Shown here: in pieces, positions 25,207 to 33,110 of the stretch
Numbering within the stretch: position 1 is the first letter of the stretch
Layout: every line of letters starts with the position of its first letter
Source of the DNA: Streptomyces rishiriensis
GTDB lineage: Bacteria > Actinomycetota > Actinomycetes > Streptomycetales > Streptomycetaceae
Assembly: GCF_030815485.1 (NCBI RefSeq)
Contig: NZ_JAUSWV010000002.1
Coordinates: 1,922,001-1,986,000 of the forward strand
Reading direction: 5' to 3'
Length of the DNA stretch: 64,000 bases
Made by a program: the position numbers and the translations under genes
Notes under the pieces: model-generated
What the model was told of the DNA's origin: nothing
Seen by the model: the letters and a program-made list of their open reading frames with translations, nothing else
Databases searched by the model: none

Positions 25207-25889
25207 TTCGCGGCCCGCTTCTCCTCGACGAGGGTGACGACACACTCGATGACCTGGGCCAGCGTCAGCTCGGTGGTGTCCACCTCGACGGCGTCGTCCG
25301 CCTTGGCGAGCGGGGAGGTCTTGCGGGAGGAGTCTGCCGCGTCCCGCTTGATCAGCGCCTCACGGGTGCTCCGGACGTCGGCGCCCTTGAGCTCGCCGCT
25401 GCGCCGGGCGGCACGGGCCTCCGGAGAGGCGGTGAGGAAGATCTTCAGGTCGGCGTCGGGCAGCACGGTCGTACCGATGTCCCGGCCCTCGACGACGATC
25501 CCCTGCTCCGTGGAGGCCGCCAGCGTGCGCTGGAGCTCGGTGATCCGGGCCCGCACCTCGGGCACCGCGCTCACCGCGCTGACCTTGGCGGTGACCTCCT
25601 GGGTGCGGATCGGACCGGCCACGTCGGTGCCGTCGACGGTGATCGTCGGGGCGGCCGGGTCGGTGCCGGAGAGGATCTCCGGCTTGCCGGCGACGGCGGC
25701 GATCGCCGTGGGGTCCTCGATGTCGATCCCGTTGGTCACCATCCACCACGTGATCGCCCGGTACTGGGCGCCGGTGTCCAGGTAGCTCAGTCCCAGCTGG
25801 GCGGCCACGGCCCTGGACGTGCTCGACTTGCCGGTGCCCGAGGGGCCGTCGATGGCGACAATCACGGGCTGGGCGGCGCCGTTTTCCAC
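25203..25889 (-). CDS. cmk: Cytidylate kinase
   Basis: The 228-residue product starts at GTG 25889 (MENGAAQPVIVAIDGP) behind AGGAAGG. The P-loop is DGPSGTGKSS (residues about 13-22). LGLSYLDTGAQYRAITWWM carries the CMP-binding YLDTGAxYR motif. VVEGRDIGTTVLPDADLKIFLTAS is the Asp/Arg substrate-binding block, and RRSGELKGADVRSTREALIKRDAADSSR the lid. It phosphorylates CMP and dCMP. It overlaps plsC downstream and is separated by 130 nt from tyrA upstream. Confidence 0.96.
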   Translation of the reverse strand: MENGAAQPVIVAIDGPSGTGKSSTSRAVAAQLGLSYLDTGAQYRAITWWMVTNGIDIEDPTAIAAVAGKPEILSGTDPAAPTITVDGTDVAGPIRTQEVTAKVSAVSAVPEVRARITELQRTLAASTEQGIVVEGRDIGTTVLPDADLKIFLTASPEARAARRSGELKGADVRSTREALIKRDAADSSRKTSPLAKADDAVEVDTTELTLAQVIECVVTLVEEKRAAK

Positions 25890-26019
25890 GGGGGGACACC
25901 TTCCTGGTACGAGGCGGTGGGTGCGGGACGCGACCGCGCCCCGCACAAGGTTACCGGCCGCGCGTCACTCGTCCGGCCGGTACCCGGTCCGCACCGGGCG
26001 CCCGGGCCCGTGGGACGCC

Positions 26020-27105
26020 CTACTGCCGGATCGCCCAGCCCCTCTCGCGCAGCGCCGAGGAGAGCACCACCGCGGACTTCGGCTCGACCATCAGCTGCAC
26101 CAGACCCGCCTGCTGTCCGGTCGCGTGCTCGATGCGTACGTCCTCGATGTTGACGCCCGCCTGTCCGGCGTCGGCGAAGATGCGGGCCAGCTGACCCGGC
26201 TGGTCGTCGATGAGCACCGCCACCACCTCGTACGCCCGCGGAGCGGCCCCGTGCTTGCCGGGGACGCGGACCCGGCCCGCGTTGCCGCGACGCAGCACGT
26301 CCTGGACGCCGTCGGCGCCCTCACGGCGCTTGGCGTCGTCGGAGGACTGCAGGGCGCGCAGGGAGCGGACTGTCCCCTCCAGGTCGGCGGCGACGTCGGT
26401 GAGCAGGTCGGCGACCGGCCCCGGGTTCGCGGACAGGATGTCGATCCACATGCCGGGGTCGGAGGCGGCGATCCGGGTGACGTCCCGGATGCCCTGCCCG
26501 CACAGCCGTACGGCGGCCTCCTCGGCGTGCTCCAGACGCGCCGCGACCATGCTGGAGAGCAGGTGCGGCATGTGGGAGACCAGCGCCACCGCGCGGTCGT
26601 GGGCGTCCGCGTCCATGACCACCGGGACGGCACGGCAGTGCGAGACCAGTTCCAGGGCGAGGTTCAGCACCTCGGTGTCGGTGTCCCGGGTCGGCGTCAG
26701 CACCCAGGGACGCCCCTCGAAGAGGTCGCCGGTCGCCGCCAGCGGGCCCGACTTCTCCCGGCCGGACATGGGGTGCGTACCGATGTACGCCGACAGGTCG
26801 AGACCGAGGGCCTGAAGCTCACGGCGCGGCCCGCCCTTCACACTGGCCACGTCGAGGTAGCCGCGGGCCACCCCGCGGCGCATCGCGTCGGCGAGCACCG
26901 TGGCCACGTGCGCGGGCGGAGCGGCGACGATCGCGAGGTCGACCCGGCCGTCGGGTTCCGTGTCGGAGCCGGCGCCGAGCGCCGCCGCCGTACGCGCCTG
27001 TTCCGGGTCGTGGTCGGCGAGGTGGACGACGACGCCCCGCTGGGCGAGGGCCAGCGCGGCGGACGTGCCGATCAGCCCGGTTCCGATGACGAGCGCGGTC
27101 CTCAC
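26020..27105 (-). CDS. tyrA: Prephenate dehydrogenase with C-terminal ACT domain
   Basis: The 361-residue protein has an N-terminal NAD-binding fold (VIGTGLIGTSAALAL, residues 5-19). Next come THPMSGREKSGPLAA, the prephenate/NAD site with a conserved histidine, and the helical dimer domain with HDRAVALVSHMPHLLSSM. Residues about 285-361 form an ACT domain (VAVLIDDQPGQLARIFADAGQAGVNIEDVRIEH), usually for tyrosine feedback. It converts prephenate to 4-hydroxyphenylpyruvate in tyrosine synthesis. Its GTG start overlaps the aroH stop by 4 nt, placing two consecutive steps from chorismate side by side. Confidence 0.95.
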   Translation of the reverse strand: MRTALVIGTGLIGTSAALALAQRGVVVHLADHDPEQARTAAALGAGSDTEPDGRVDLAIVAAPPAHVATVLADAMRRGVARGYLDVASVKGGPRRELQALGLDLSAYIGTHPMSGREKSGPLAATGDLFEGRPWVLTPTRDTDTEVLNLALELVSHCRAVPVVMDADAHDRAVALVSHMPHLLSSMVAARLEHAEEAAVRLCGQGIRDVTRIAASDPGMWIDILSANPGPVADLLTDVAADLEGTVRSLRALQSSDDAKRREGADGVQDVLRRGNAGRVRVPGKHGAAPRAYEVVAVLIDDQPGQLARIFADAGQAGVNIEDVRIEHATGQQAGLVQLMVEPKSAVVLSSALRERGWAIRQ

Positions 27106-27464
27106 TGGGCGATGTCCCTGCGCAGGGCGGCCGCGGCCCCGAGGTAGACGTGGTTGATGTCGGCGCGCGCCTTGTCGGACTCGACGTGCGCGAGGATGCG
27201 CACGACCCGCGGCATGGCGCCCGCGATGTCGAGTTCCTGGGCGCAGATCAGCGGCACGTCGACGATGCCGAGCTTGCGGGCCGCGGCGGCCGGGAAGTCG
27301 CTGTGCAGGTCGGGTGTGGCCGTGAACCAGATGCTGATCAGGTCGTCGGCGCCGAGCGAGTTCCGCTCCAGAACGGCGGTGAGCAGGGCTCCGACCTGCT
27401 CGTCCATGTGGCCGGCCTCGTCCCGCTCGAGTTGGACGGCTCCCCGGACCGCTCGTACCGCCAC
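27102..27464 (-). CDS. aroH: Chorismate mutase, AroH class
   Basis: The 120-residue product is a trimeric AroH-type enzyme like that of Bacillus subtilis, not the helical AroQ type. It starts at GTG 27464 (MAVRAVRGAVQLERDE). Catalytic residues fit: Arg in AVRGAVQ (Arg7 region), Glu in CAQELDIAGAMPR, Arg in RVVRILAHVE and Tyr in INHVYLGAA. It makes prephenate from chorismate. It is translationally coupled to tyrA. The promoter should lie in the 194-nt gap to the divergent membrane-anchored protein gene. Confidence 0.96.
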   Translation of the reverse strand: MAVRAVRGAVQLERDEAGHMDEQVGALLTAVLERNSLGADDLISIWFTATPDLHSDFPAAAARKLGIVDVPLICAQELDIAGAMPRVVRILAHVESDKARADINHVYLGAAAALRRDIAQ

Positions 27465-27658
27465 GGCGCTGCTCCTTGCTGACGTACCGACTGCCGACTA
27501 CGGCTCCTGACGCAGCCAGCCTAGTCAGCCCGCGCCGGTCGGGTGCGCGCCGCCCGCGTGCCGAGACGGGAACGCCTCCGTACGCCCTTTACGCCGGGTG
27601 CGGCCTGCGCTCTCATGACACTCTGACGGCAGGACACCCACATCGGGGAAGGCCCGAC

Positions 27659-28318
27659 ATGAAGCGTCCAGGACCCCTGCTCACCCTTCTCGCGGGACTG
27701 GTGCTCGGCCTGTTCCTGCTGACGCTCAACGCGACCACGGGGACGAGGACCGCGTCGTCCTCGTACGAGGAGTCACCGAGCCCGGCCCCCGTCCGGAGCA
27801 CCGCCTCGGAGGCCGCACCCTCCCGTTCCGCCTCCCCCTCCCCTGTCCCGGCCGCCGACGCCGACTACGCCGGCCGCACGGACGACGACGCGGCGGCGAT
27901 CGCCGTCTCCGTCCAGGACGGCAGGGCCGTCGCGTACTACTGCGACGGCCGCACCGAGGAGTCCTGGCTCAAGGGCGACGTCGAGGACGACGGCACGCTG
28001 CGGCTCACCGGCGAGCACGGCGCGCGGCTGGACGGCACGCTCGACGACGGCAGGCGGGTCGAAGGCACGGTCACCGTGGGCGGCGGGCGGCACGCCTTCT
28101 CGGCGGACCGGGCGAAGAAGCCGTCCGGGCTGTGGCGGGCCACCGCCACCGTGCGCTCCGCGAAGATCGACGGCGGCTGGATCGTGCTCCGGGACGGCAC
28201 CCAGGTCGGCATCCTCACCCGCGACGGCAAGGCCTCCCCCGCGCCCCGCATCGACCCGTCGACCGGCACGGTGACGGTCGACGGACAGCAGCTCACGGCC
28301 CGCCCCGCCACCCCCTGA
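27659..28318 (+). CDS. Membrane-anchored/secreted conserved protein
   Basis: The 219-residue product starts at ATG 27659 (MKRPGPLLTLLAGLVLGLFL). One N-terminal hydrophobic segment (residues 7-25) is followed by a Ser/Pro-rich linker to about 65. The globular domain carries DYAGRTDDDAAAIAVSVQDGRAVAYYCDGRTEESWLKGDVEDDGTLRLTGEHGARLDGTL. Its repeated beta-hairpin-like G-x-L-x-G pattern suggests an all-beta extracytoplasmic fold. I do not recognise a named family. It lies 22 nt before the DUF6529/Rieske pair in the same direction, so it may be part of that operon and work with it at the outer membrane surface. Confidence 0.75.
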   Translation: MKRPGPLLTLLAGLVLGLFLLTLNATTGTRTASSSYEESPSPAPVRSTASEAAPSRSASPSPVPAADADYAGRTDDDAAAIAVSVQDGRAVAYYCDGRTEESWLKGDVEDDGTLRLTGEHGARLDGTLDDGRRVEGTVTVGGGRHAFSADRAKKPSGLWRATATVRSAKIDGGWIVLRDGTQVGILTRDGKASPAPRIDPSTGTVTVDGQQLTARPATP

Positions 28319-28340
28319 CCCCTCCGAGCAGGGAGCCACC

Positions 28341-28925
28341 ATGACCGTCGACCCGAACGCCGCGACACAGAACTTCCCCGGCCCGGAGCCCGTCCGGCAC
28401 GGCCCTGGCCCGGCCCGCTATCTGGTCCCGGCGCTGGTCGCCGCCGCCGTGGCGGTCGCCCTGGGCGCGTACGGCAAGGTCCACGACCCGGCCGGGACGG
28501 CCTTCAACCTGGCCGGCTTCAGCAGCACGGGCGCGGTCAAGTCCTGGCTGGCGACGGCCGCGATGCTCTTCGCGCTGGTCCAGCTCGTCTCGGCGGCGAT
28601 GCTCTACGGCAGGCTGCCGGGGCCCGCCTGGTCCGGCACGCTGCACCGCTGGTCGGGCCGCGCGGCCTTTCTGACCGCGGTCCCGGTGGCGGTGCACTGC
28701 CTGTACGCGCTGGGGTATCAGACATACGAAACGCGCGTGGTGTGGCACTCCCTCCTGGGTTGCTTCTTCTTCGGCGCATTCAGTGCCAAGATGCTGCTGC
28801 TCCGTTCGGAGCGACTCCCGGGATGGCTGCTGCCGATCGTCGGCGGGCTCGTCCTCGCCGTACTGACGATCATCTGGCTGACCTCGGCCCTCTGGTTCTT
28901 CCGCACTTTCGGAGTGACGACATGA
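28341..28925 (+). CDS. DUF6529-like four-helix membrane protein
   Basis: The 194-residue product starts at ATG 28341. Four to five hydrophobic segments are evident (residues about 30-50, 70-92, 105-125, 132-150 and 158-180). Several histidines sit near membrane edges (GTLHRWSGRAAF, AVHCLYALGY, VVWHSLLGCFFFG), an arrangement like that of cytochrome b561 heme ligands. The next gene, overlapping by 4 nt, encodes a Rieske iron-sulfur lipoprotein. The pair therefore probably moves electrons between the membrane and a surface-exposed 2Fe-2S centre. The family name DUF6529 is from memory; heme binding is an inference. Confidence 0.75.
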   Translation: MTVDPNAATQNFPGPEPVRHGPGPARYLVPALVAAAVAVALGAYGKVHDPAGTAFNLAGFSSTGAVKSWLATAAMLFALVQLVSAAMLYGRLPGPAWSGTLHRWSGRAAFLTAVPVAVHCLYALGYQTYETRVVWHSLLGCFFFGAFSAKMLLLRSERLPGWLLPIVGGLVLAVLTIIWLTSALWFFRTFGVTT

Positions 28926-29341
28926 CCCTCCCCGCGACACGACGCACGGTCCTCCTGGCGACGGGCGGCGCGGCAGCCGCGCTGGCCACGGGCTGCGGAG
29001 AGTACGGCGGCGAGGACGACTCCTCGTCCGAGCAGTCCCCGAACGCCTCCGCCGGCCAGGAGCTGGCGAAGACCACCGACATCCCCGTCGGCGGCGGCAA
29101 GATCTTCGCGGAGGAGAAGGTCGTCGTCACCCAGCCGACGAAGGGGGCCTTCAAGGCCTTCTCGGCGATCTGCACGCATCAGGGCTGCACCGTCGGCAGC
29201 GTCGCCGACGGCATCATCCACTGCCCCTGTCACAGAAGCGAGTTCCGCGTCGCCGACGGCTCGGTGGCCGGCGGCCCGGCGACGCAGCCGCTGCCCGCGG
29301 AGCAGATCACGGTCGAGGGCGGCTCGATCAAGCTGACCTGA
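28922..29341 (+). CDS. Rieske 2Fe-2S Tat lipoprotein
   Basis: The 139-residue product overlaps the preceding stop (ATGA). The N-terminus reads TRRTVLLATGGAAAALATGCG. That combines a twin-arginine signal with a lipobox (LATGC), so the mature protein should be exported folded and lipid-anchored at Cys24 or nearby. The Rieske motifs are intact: CTHQGC (box 1) and CPCHRSEF (box 2), giving two Cys and two His ligands, with GGPATQPLP after box 2. It is likely an electron donor or acceptor for the neighbouring membrane protein. It is much smaller than the cytochrome bc1 Rieske subunit. Confidence 0.92.
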   Translation: MTLPATRRTVLLATGGAAAALATGCGEYGGEDDSSSEQSPNASAGQELAKTTDIPVGGGKIFAEEKVVVTQPTKGAFKAFSAICTHQGCTVGSVADGIIHCPCHRSEFRVADGSVAGGPATQPLPAEQITVEGGSIKLT

Positions 29342-29373
29342 CCCCGGGGCGGGTCACTGGGCCCGAGCGCGGG

Positions 29374-30396
29374 TCACTGGTCCCAGAGCGCACCGAGCGT
29401 CACGAGCTCACTCTGGTACTCGATCCGGTCCGCCCACGCCGTCGGCCAGGCGTCGGCCCCGGCGTACGCGCCCGCGAACGCGCCCGTCAGACAGGCGATG
29501 GAGTCGGAGTCCCCGGAGGAGCAGGCCGCCCGGCGCAGCGCGGTCACCGGCTCGTCCGGGAAGAGCAGGAAGCACAGCAGACCGGTCGCCATCGCTTCCT
29601 CGGCGATCCATCCCTCCCCGGTGGCCAGGCACGGGTCGGTCTCGGGCGCGGGGTCGCGCAGCGCCTCCCGGAGACGCTCCAGCGCCCCGAGGCACTCGTC
29701 CCAACCGCGCTCGATGAAGTGCTCCGGCGTGGGGTCCTGGCTACGGGTCCACAGGTCGCCGAGCCAGCGGTGGTGATAGCGGGAGCGGTTGTCGACGGCG
29801 TAGGCCCTCAGCAGCCCGACCAGTGCCGTCGGTTCGGCGCCCTGGGTGAGCAGCCGTACGGCGTGGGCGGTGAGGTCGGAGGCGGCGAGCGCGGTGGGGT
29901 GCCCGTGGGTGAGGGCGGACTGGAGCTGGGCGGCCCCGGCCCGCTGCTCTTCGCTGAGCCCGGGAACGAGGCCGACCGGGGCCACCCGCATGTTGGCCCC
30001 ACAGCCCTTGGAACCGATCTGACTCGCGTCCCGCCAGCCGCGCTTCTCGTCCTTGAGGAGATTGCACGCGATGAGGCAGGTCCGCCCGGGGGCGCGGTTG
30101 TTGTCCGGCGACTGGTACCAGTCCACGAACTCCTCGCGCAGCGGGCGCGCCAGGGACGTCGGCACGAGCAGCCCCCGGTCCATGGCGGTCCGCAGGGCTC
30201 GTCCCACGGCGAGGGTCATCTGGGTGTCGTCGGAGACGAACGCGCGCTTCGGCAGCTCCATCCCCCGCCAGGGCCCGCACTTGGCGACGATCGAGGGAAC
30301 GTCGTTGAACTCGGTCGGAAAACCGAGCGCGTCCCCCAGTGCGAGTCCCAGCAGGGACCCGGTGGCGTGCTTCCTGACGGTGGTCGAGATGGTCAT
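29374..30396 (-). CDS. ADP-ribosylglycohydrolase family protein
   Basis: The 340-residue protein starts at ATG 30396 (MTISTTVRKHATGSLLGLALGDALGFPTEF) behind AAGGA. It has the all-helical ADP-ribosylglycohydrolase fold with metal-binding blocks GLALGDALG, SDDTQMTLAVG, and near the end ACSSGDSDSIACLTGAFAGAYAGADAWP. The last is the D-x-D/S metal site shared with DraG and ARH3. GSKGCGANMRVAPVGL is also conserved. It removes ADP-ribose from proteins or small molecules, or hydrolyses O-acetyl-ADP-ribose. It overlaps the NrtR-like regulator gene by 4 nt, which links it to NAD metabolism. Confidence 0.92.
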   Translation of the reverse strand: MTISTTVRKHATGSLLGLALGDALGFPTEFNDVPSIVAKCGPWRGMELPKRAFVSDDTQMTLAVGRALRTAMDRGLLVPTSLARPLREEFVDWYQSPDNNRAPGRTCLIACNLLKDEKRGWRDASQIGSKGCGANMRVAPVGLVPGLSEEQRAGAAQLQSALTHGHPTALAASDLTAHAVRLLTQGAEPTALVGLLRAYAVDNRSRYHHRWLGDLWTRSQDPTPEHFIERGWDECLGALERLREALRDPAPETDPCLATGEGWIAEEAMATGLLCFLLFPDEPVTALRRAACSSGDSDSIACLTGAFAGAYAGADAWPTAWADRIEYQSELVTLGALWDQ

Positions 30397-31112
30397 GCGG
30401 ATCGTCCTTCCCGGGGCGGTCGCAGCAGCGGCGGACGGAGCGCGGTGGCGGCGCCCGCACGGTAGAGGGCGGCAGGCTTGCCACGGCCGCCGGTGAGGCG
30501 CGCGCCGCCGGGCACGGGCTCGACGAAGCCCGGGGTGGCGAGCACCTTGCGACGGAAGTTGGGCCGGTCGAGGCCGGTCCCCCACACCGTCTCGTAGACC
30601 TGCTGGAGCTCGCCGAGGGTGAACTCGGGCGGGCAGAAGGCCGTGGCGAGGCAGGTGGACTCGAGGTCGGCGCCGACCCGGTCGTGGGCGTCGGCGAGGA
30701 TCCGGTCGTGATCGAAGGCGAGCGGCTCCACGGCGTCGTACGGCAGCCAGCGCGCCTGGGCCGCGTCGCCGCCGCCCGTCGGCTCGGGGGCGTCGGGCAG
30801 CAGCGCGGCGAAGGCGACGGACACCACCCGCATACGGGGGTCGCGGCCGGGTTCGCTGTAGGTGCGCAGCTGCTCGAGGTGCAGCCCGGAGACGTCCTTC
30901 AGGCCGGTCTCCTCGGCGAGTTCGCGCCGGGCGGCCGTCTCCGCGGACTCGTCCGGCAGTACGAAGCCCCCCGGCAGTGCCCACCGTCCGGCGTACGGCT
31001 CCTGGCCGCGCTCCACGAGCAGGACGTGCAGGCCGCCCCCGCGCAGCGTGAGAACGGCGAGATCGACGGTGACGGCGAAGGGTTCGTGGGCGTACTTGTC
31101 GTAACCCCGCAC
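30393..31112 (-). CDS. nrtR: NrtR-type Nudix transcriptional regulator of NAD metabolism
   Basis: The 239-residue protein has an N-terminal Nudix-like domain (GRWALPGGFVLPDESAETAARRELAEETGLKD holds the Nudix box, residues about 45-70). The C-terminal winged helix has FTLGELQQVYETVWGTGLDRPNFRRKVL, the NrtR hallmark. I choose GTG 31112 because it is 8 nt from the G-rich ribosome site; GTG 31121 would abut that site. NrtR proteins bind ADP-ribose or related NAD metabolites and repress NAD genes. A large inverted repeat lies immediately upstream, and the ADP-ribosylglycohydrolase gene follows in the same operon, so autoregulation is likely. The Nudix box is nearly intact, so hydrolase activity may remain. 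Confidence 0.85.
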   Translation of the reverse strand: MRGYDKYAHEPFAVTVDLAVLTLRGGGLHVLLVERGQEPYAGRWALPGGFVLPDESAETAARRELAEETGLKDVSGLHLEQLRTYSEPGRDPRMRVVSVAFAALLPDAPEPTGGGDAAQARWLPYDAVEPLAFDHDRILADAHDRVGADLESTCLATAFCPPEFTLGELQQVYETVWGTGLDRPNFRRKVLATPGFVEPVPGGARLTGGRGKPAALYRAGAATALRPPLLRPPREGRSA

Positions 31113-31120
31113 GACGAACA

Positions 31121-31157
31121 CCCCCTTTTAATAGTCACCACGACTATAAAAAGGGGG
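31121..31157 (-). promoter_or_regulatory. Candidate NrtR operator
   Basis: 16-bp arms (31121-31136 and 31142-31157) match with one mismatch around ACCAC. The core is AATAGTC-ACCAC-GACTATA with flanking CCCCC/GGGGG. It overlaps the ribosome site and probably the -10 region of the nrtR-like gene. An AT-rich dyad in front of this regulator fits the family's operators. Confidence 0.65.
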
Positions 31158-31194
31158 TGCGGTCGCACACAAGCCCTGGGAGCCCCAGGAATGC

Positions 31195-32481
31195 CTAGAG
31201 CTCGACTTCCTTCATCAGCATGCCCACCTCGGTGTTGGACAGCCGACGCAGCCAGCCGGACTTCTGGTCGCCCAGGGTGATCGGGCCGAAGGCGACGCGG
31301 ACCAGCTTGTCGACCGGGAAGCCGGCCTCCGCCAGCATCCGGCGCACGATGTGCTTGCGGCCCTCGTGCAGAGTCACCTCGACCAGGTAGTTCTTGCCGG
31401 TCTGCTCGACGACCCGGAAGTGGTCCGCCTTCGCGTACCCGTCCTCCAGCTGGATGCCGTCCTTCAGACGCTTGCCCAGGTCACGCGGGATGGGGCCCAC
31501 GATGTGCGCGAGGTAGACCTTCTTCACGCCGTACTTGGGGTGGGTCAGCCGGTGCGCCAGCTCACCGTGGTTGGTGAGCAGGATGACGCCCTCGGTCTCG
31601 GTGTCGAGCCGCCCCACGTGGAACAGCCGCGTCTCGCGGTTGGTCACGTAGTCGCCGAGGCACTGGCGGCCCTCGGTGTCCTCCATCGTGGAGACGACGC
31701 CGGCCGGCTTGTTCAGCGAGAAGAACTGGTAGGACTGGGTGGCGACCGTGAGGCCGTCGACCTTGACCTCGTCGTTCTCCGGGTCGACCCGCTTGCCCTG
31801 CTCCAGGACGATCTCGCCGTTGACCTCGACCCGCGCCTGCTCGATCAGCTCCTCGCAGGCACGCCGGGAGCCGTAGCCCGCCCGTGCGAGGACCTTCTGG
31901 AGCCGCTCGCCCTCCTGCTCGGCGCCCGGGAAGGTCTTGGGCAGCTTGACGTCCTCCTTGCCGGCGTACCGGTCCCGGTTGCGCTCCTCGGCCCGCGTCT
32001 CGTACTCGCGGGAGCGCGCCGGCTCGGTGCGTCCGCCGCGCTGCTGGCCCTGCCTGGGGCCGCCCTTGGCGCCGCCGCGGGCCGCGCCGCCGCGTCCGGC
32101 CTTCGGGCCCTCGTGGGTGGCGCCGGGGCCTACGTCATAGCGGCGCTCCTCGGGACGGGGATTGCCCGGACGCTTCGGCCTGTCGTCGCGGCCCGCGCCC
32201 GTCGTCCTGTCGTCACGGCCTCCGGCGCCGCCCCTCGACCGCTCGTCACGGCCTGCCGAGCCGCCTCGCGACCGCTCGTCACGGCCTGCCGAGCCGCCTC
32301 GCGACCGCTCGTCACGGCCTCCCGAGCCGCCTCGCGACCGCTCGTCACGGCCTCCCGAGCCGCCTCGCGACCGCTCGTCACGGCCTCCCGAGCCGCCCCT
32401 CGGCTGGGAACCGCCCCCGCCGGTCCCCCGGGGCTTGCCGCGCCCGTTGTTCCTGCCACTGCCGCTGCCACTGCTTCGCAT
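31195..32481 (-). CDS. rluB: 23S rRNA pseudouridine synthase RluB/RsuA family
   Basis: The 428-residue protein starts at ATG 32481, overlapping the scpB stop (TGATG). The C-terminal 240 residues are the enzyme: an S4 domain (LQKVLARAGYGSRRACEELI), then the catalytic GRLDTETEGVILLTNHGELA (aspartate in GRLD) and GRKHIVRRMLAEAGFPV. The first 185 residues are Arg/Gly/Asp-rich and disordered; residues 29-90 hold about five 11-residue repeats of RGGSGGRDERS type, probably for RNA binding. It modifies 23S rRNA around helix 90 in E. coli. It is the last gene of the parA-scpA-scpB group, as in many Gram-positives. Confidence 0.93.
   Translation of the reverse strand: MRSSGSGSGRNNGRGKPRGTGGGGSQPRGGSGGRDERSRGGSGGRDERSRGGSGGRDERSRGGSAGRDERSRGGSAGRDERSRGGAGGRDDRTTGAGRDDRPKRPGNPRPEERRYDVGPGATHEGPKAGRGGAARGGAKGGPRQGQQRGGRTEPARSREYETRAEERNRDRYAGKEDVKLPKTFPGAEQEGERLQKVLARAGYGSRRACEELIEQARVEVNGEIVLEQGKRVDPENDEVKVDGLTVATQSYQFFSLNKPAGVVSTMEDTEGRQCLGDYVTNRETRLFHVGRLDTETEGVILLTNHGELAHRLTHPKYGVKKVYLAHIVGPIPRDLGKRLKDGIQLEDGYAKADHFRVVEQTGKNYLVEVTLHEGRKHIVRRMLAEAGFPVDKLVRVAFGPITLGDQKSGWLRRLSNTEVGMLMKEVEL
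32212..32397 (-). repeat. 33-bp tandem repeats inside rluB
   Basis: Five to six copies of a 33-bp unit encode the RGGSGGRDERS peptide repeat. Copies are near-identical at DNA level (GGC/GCC changes give Gly/Ala variation), so the array is recent and probably length-variable. Confidence 0.85.
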
Positions 32482-33110
32482 CAAAGTTCCGTCGTCGTCG
32501 TGTCGTCTGCATCTGCGTCCGGTGCGTCCGGATCGAACGACGGGACCCCTTCCAGCATCTCGGCCTCGATCGCCTCCGCCTCGGGGAGAAAGGGCGCGAG
32601 CTCCGGGAGCTCGTCCAGACCGCGCAGGCCCATCCGCTCCAGAAAGTAGTTCGTCGTCACGTACAGGATCGCACCTGTTTCGGGTTCCGCGCCCGCCTCC
32701 TCGACCAGACCGCGCTGGAGGAGGGTGCGCATCACGCCGTCGCAGTTCACTCCGCGCACCGCGGAGACCCTGCTGCGGCTGACCGGCTGGCGGTACGCGA
32801 CGACCGCCAGGGTCTCCAGCGCCGCCTGGGTGAGGCGGGCCTGCTGGCCGTCCAGCACGAACCCCTCGACGGCCGCCGCGTACTCGGGGCGGGTGTAGAA
32901 CCGCCAGCCGCCCGCGATGAGCCGGAGCTCGAAGCCGCGCCCCTGCACGGTGTACTCGTCGGCCAGCTCGCGCAGCGCGTCCGCGATCAGGCGCCGGGGC
33001 CGCTGCAGGATCTTCGCGAGGTGTTCCTCGGTGGCGGGCTCGTCGACGACCATCAGCACGGCCTCCAGGGCCGGCTTGAGGTCGAGTACGGCGACGGTCT
33101 CCTCGGTCAC
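32481..33110 (-). CDS. scpB: Segregation and condensation protein ScpB
   Basis: The 209-residue protein starts at GTG 33110, overlapping the scpA stop (GTGA). It contains the paired winged helices of ScpB: LKPALEAVLMVVDEPATEEHLAKIL, RGFELRLIAGGWRFYTRPEYAAAV, and LTQAALETLAVVAYRQPVSRSRVSAVRGVN with VMRTLLQRGLVEEAG. The last 35 residues are acidic. With ScpA it forms the accessory part of the SMC condensin complex. It sits in a tightly coupled operon downstream of a ParA-type gene. Confidence 0.95.
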   Translation of the reverse strand: MTEETVAVLDLKPALEAVLMVVDEPATEEHLAKILQRPRRLIADALRELADEYTVQGRGFELRLIAGGWRFYTRPEYAAAVEGFVLDGQQARLTQAALETLAVVAYRQPVSRSRVSAVRGVNCDGVMRTLLQRGLVEEAGAEPETGAILYVTTNYFLERMGLRGLDELPELAPFLPEAEAIEAEMLEGVPSFDPDAPDADADDTTTTEL

